Positions 21,099-21,827 of a stretch of DNA of 21,827 nucleotides are shown piece by piece. The stretch is from SVTX01 sp045585895 (GTDB lineage: Bacteria > Bacillota > Clostridia > Oscillospirales > CAG-272). Where the stretch lies: the NCBI GenBank assembly GCA_045585895.1, contig JAZMZI010000145.1, positions 1-21,827 on the forward strand, given 5' to 3'. Below the pieces are notes generated by a model. The model was not told the origin of the DNA. It was given only the letters and a program-made list of their open reading frames with translations, and did not search any database. Position 1 is the stretch's first letter, and the number at the start of each line of letters is the position of its first letter. The position numbers and the translations under genes are program-made.

Positions 21099-21827
21099 AT
21101 GAAAATTAATTTTGGTTCACAGATTTTTGAATCCGAGGCTCCCGTAACGGTATACGACGCCGCAAAGGAAGCTTTCGGCAACGTCGAGAGAAGCGTTATA
21201 GCCGCTTCCGTTAACGGCGAGACCGTTGCTCTCAACTTTGAGATCACGGCTGACGCCGACGTAAAGCTTCTTACCTTCGCAGACAAGGAAGGCGCTCACG
21301 TATTCAGACACACCGCGTCCCACATCCTCGCGCAGGCGGTAAAGAGACTTTACCCCGAAACCAAGCTCACCATCGGTCCCGCTATCGAGGACGGTTTCTA
21401 TTATGATTTCGACAGCGACGTTTCTTTCACTCCCGACGTTCTCAAGGCTCTTGAGGGCGAAATGAAGAAGATCGTTAAGGAAAACCTTAAGATCGAGCGC
21501 TTTGAGCTTCCCAGAGACGAAGCTATCGCGTTTATGACCGAGAAGAACGAGCCCTACAAGGTTCAGCTTATCGAGGAGCTTCCCGAGGGTGAGGTTATCA
21601 GCTTCTACCGTCAGGGCGAGTTTACAGACCTTTGCGCAGGTCCTCACCTGTTTGCTACCGGTGCAGTTAAAGCCTTCAAGCTGACACAGTGTACAGGCGC
21701 ATATTGGAAGGGTGACCAGAATAATAAGCAGCTTCAGAGAATTTACGGTCTTGCATTCCCCTCAAAGGACGAGCTGAACGCATACGTTACAATGCTTGAG
21801 GAAGCAAGAAAGCGCGACCACAATAAG
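21099..21827 (+). CDS. thrS: Threonine--tRNA ligase, N-terminal part (cut by window end)
   Basis: ThrRS charges tRNA-Thr. 243 codons are visible of the usual ~640; the frame is open at the window end, so this is a window cut and not a broken gene. The N-terminal TGS domain (about residues 1-62) is followed by the editing domain with its zinc-type motifs HTASH (about 70-74) and LCAGPH near residue 180. Other family segments are YPETKLTIGPAIEDGFYYDF and TGAYWKGDQNNKQLQRIYG. The class II catalytic core would come next. AAAGG lies 8 nt before the ATG at 21099. Expression is controlled by the T-box directly upstream, which itself supports the assignment. Confidence 0.97.
   Translation, partial: MKINFGSQIFESEAPVTVYDAAKEAFGNVERSVIAASVNGETVALNFEITADADVKLLTFADKEGAHVFRHTASHILAQAVKRLYPETKLTIGPAIEDGFYYDFDSDVSFTPDVLKALEGEMKKIVKENLKIERFELPRDEAIAFMTEKNEPYKVQLIEELPEGEVISFYRQGEFTDLCAGPHLFATGAVKAFKLTQCTGAYWKGDQNNKQLQRIYGLAFPSKDELNAYVTMLEEARKRDHNK

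Overview
The window looks like a chromosome segment of a low-to-moderate GC Bacillota bacterium, most likely an uncultured gut- or rumen-type member of class Clostridia. The signs are a T-box riboswitch before thrS, AGGAGG-type ribosome binding sites, rho-independent terminators with T tracts, extended -10 promoters of the sigma-A type, an MsmX-type sugar ABC ATPase, and a methylglyoxal synthase. I cannot assign genus or species from the sequence alone.

Layout. (1) 1-626: 3' part of an IS1182-type DDE transposase, ending in two hairpin terminators. (2) 668-3123, minus strand: a two-gene operon, a PHP-family histidinol-phosphatase-like gene followed by a short MutS-like ATPase. (3) 3124-4158: an AT-rich interval with one orphan membrane-anchored protein. 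(4) 4159-8582, plus strand: a sugar acid group with glucuronate isomerase (uxaC), a 74-residue single-pass membrane protein and a D-2-hydroxyacid dehydrogenase, followed by a separately promoted gene that fuses a sialidase-like (BNR/Asp-box) propeller to an AraC-type DNA-binding domain. (5) 8592-11699, minus strand: a GH2 beta-galactosidase, convergent with the fusion gene across a shared bidirectional terminator. (6) 11919-14822: RsuA-family pseudouridine synthase, then Tex. (7) 14823-18750: a structured leader, the msmX-like ATPase, and a large lipoprotein with collagen-like repeats, a calcineurin-type phosphoesterase domain and a LamG-like C-terminus. (8) 18782-20245: an XRE/TPR regulator followed 9 nt later by a small Cys-rich lipoprotein. 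(9) 20334-21827: methylglyoxal synthase, a threonine T-box leader, and the first 243 codons of thrS, cut by the window end.

How the genes fit together. Much of the window concerns sugars and uronic acids: UxaC, a 2-hydroxyacid dehydrogenase, beta-galactosidase, a shared ABC sugar-import ATPase, methylglyoxal synthase as a glycolytic overflow valve, and a regulator whose presumed sensor looks like a glycan-binding or glycan-cleaving propeller. The rest is RNA housekeeping (RsuA-type enzyme, Tex, ThrRS), DNA metabolism (MutS-like) and cell-surface proteins.

The strongest candidates for something undescribed are the sialidase-like/AraC fusion with a dyad inside its own promoter, and the collagen/phosphoesterase/LamG lipoprotein. 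All nine promoters I could place share a TGn extended -10 and an exact 17-bp spacer. No stretch longer than about 300 bases lacks a gene. I saw no CRISPR array, tRNA, rRNA or replication origin.
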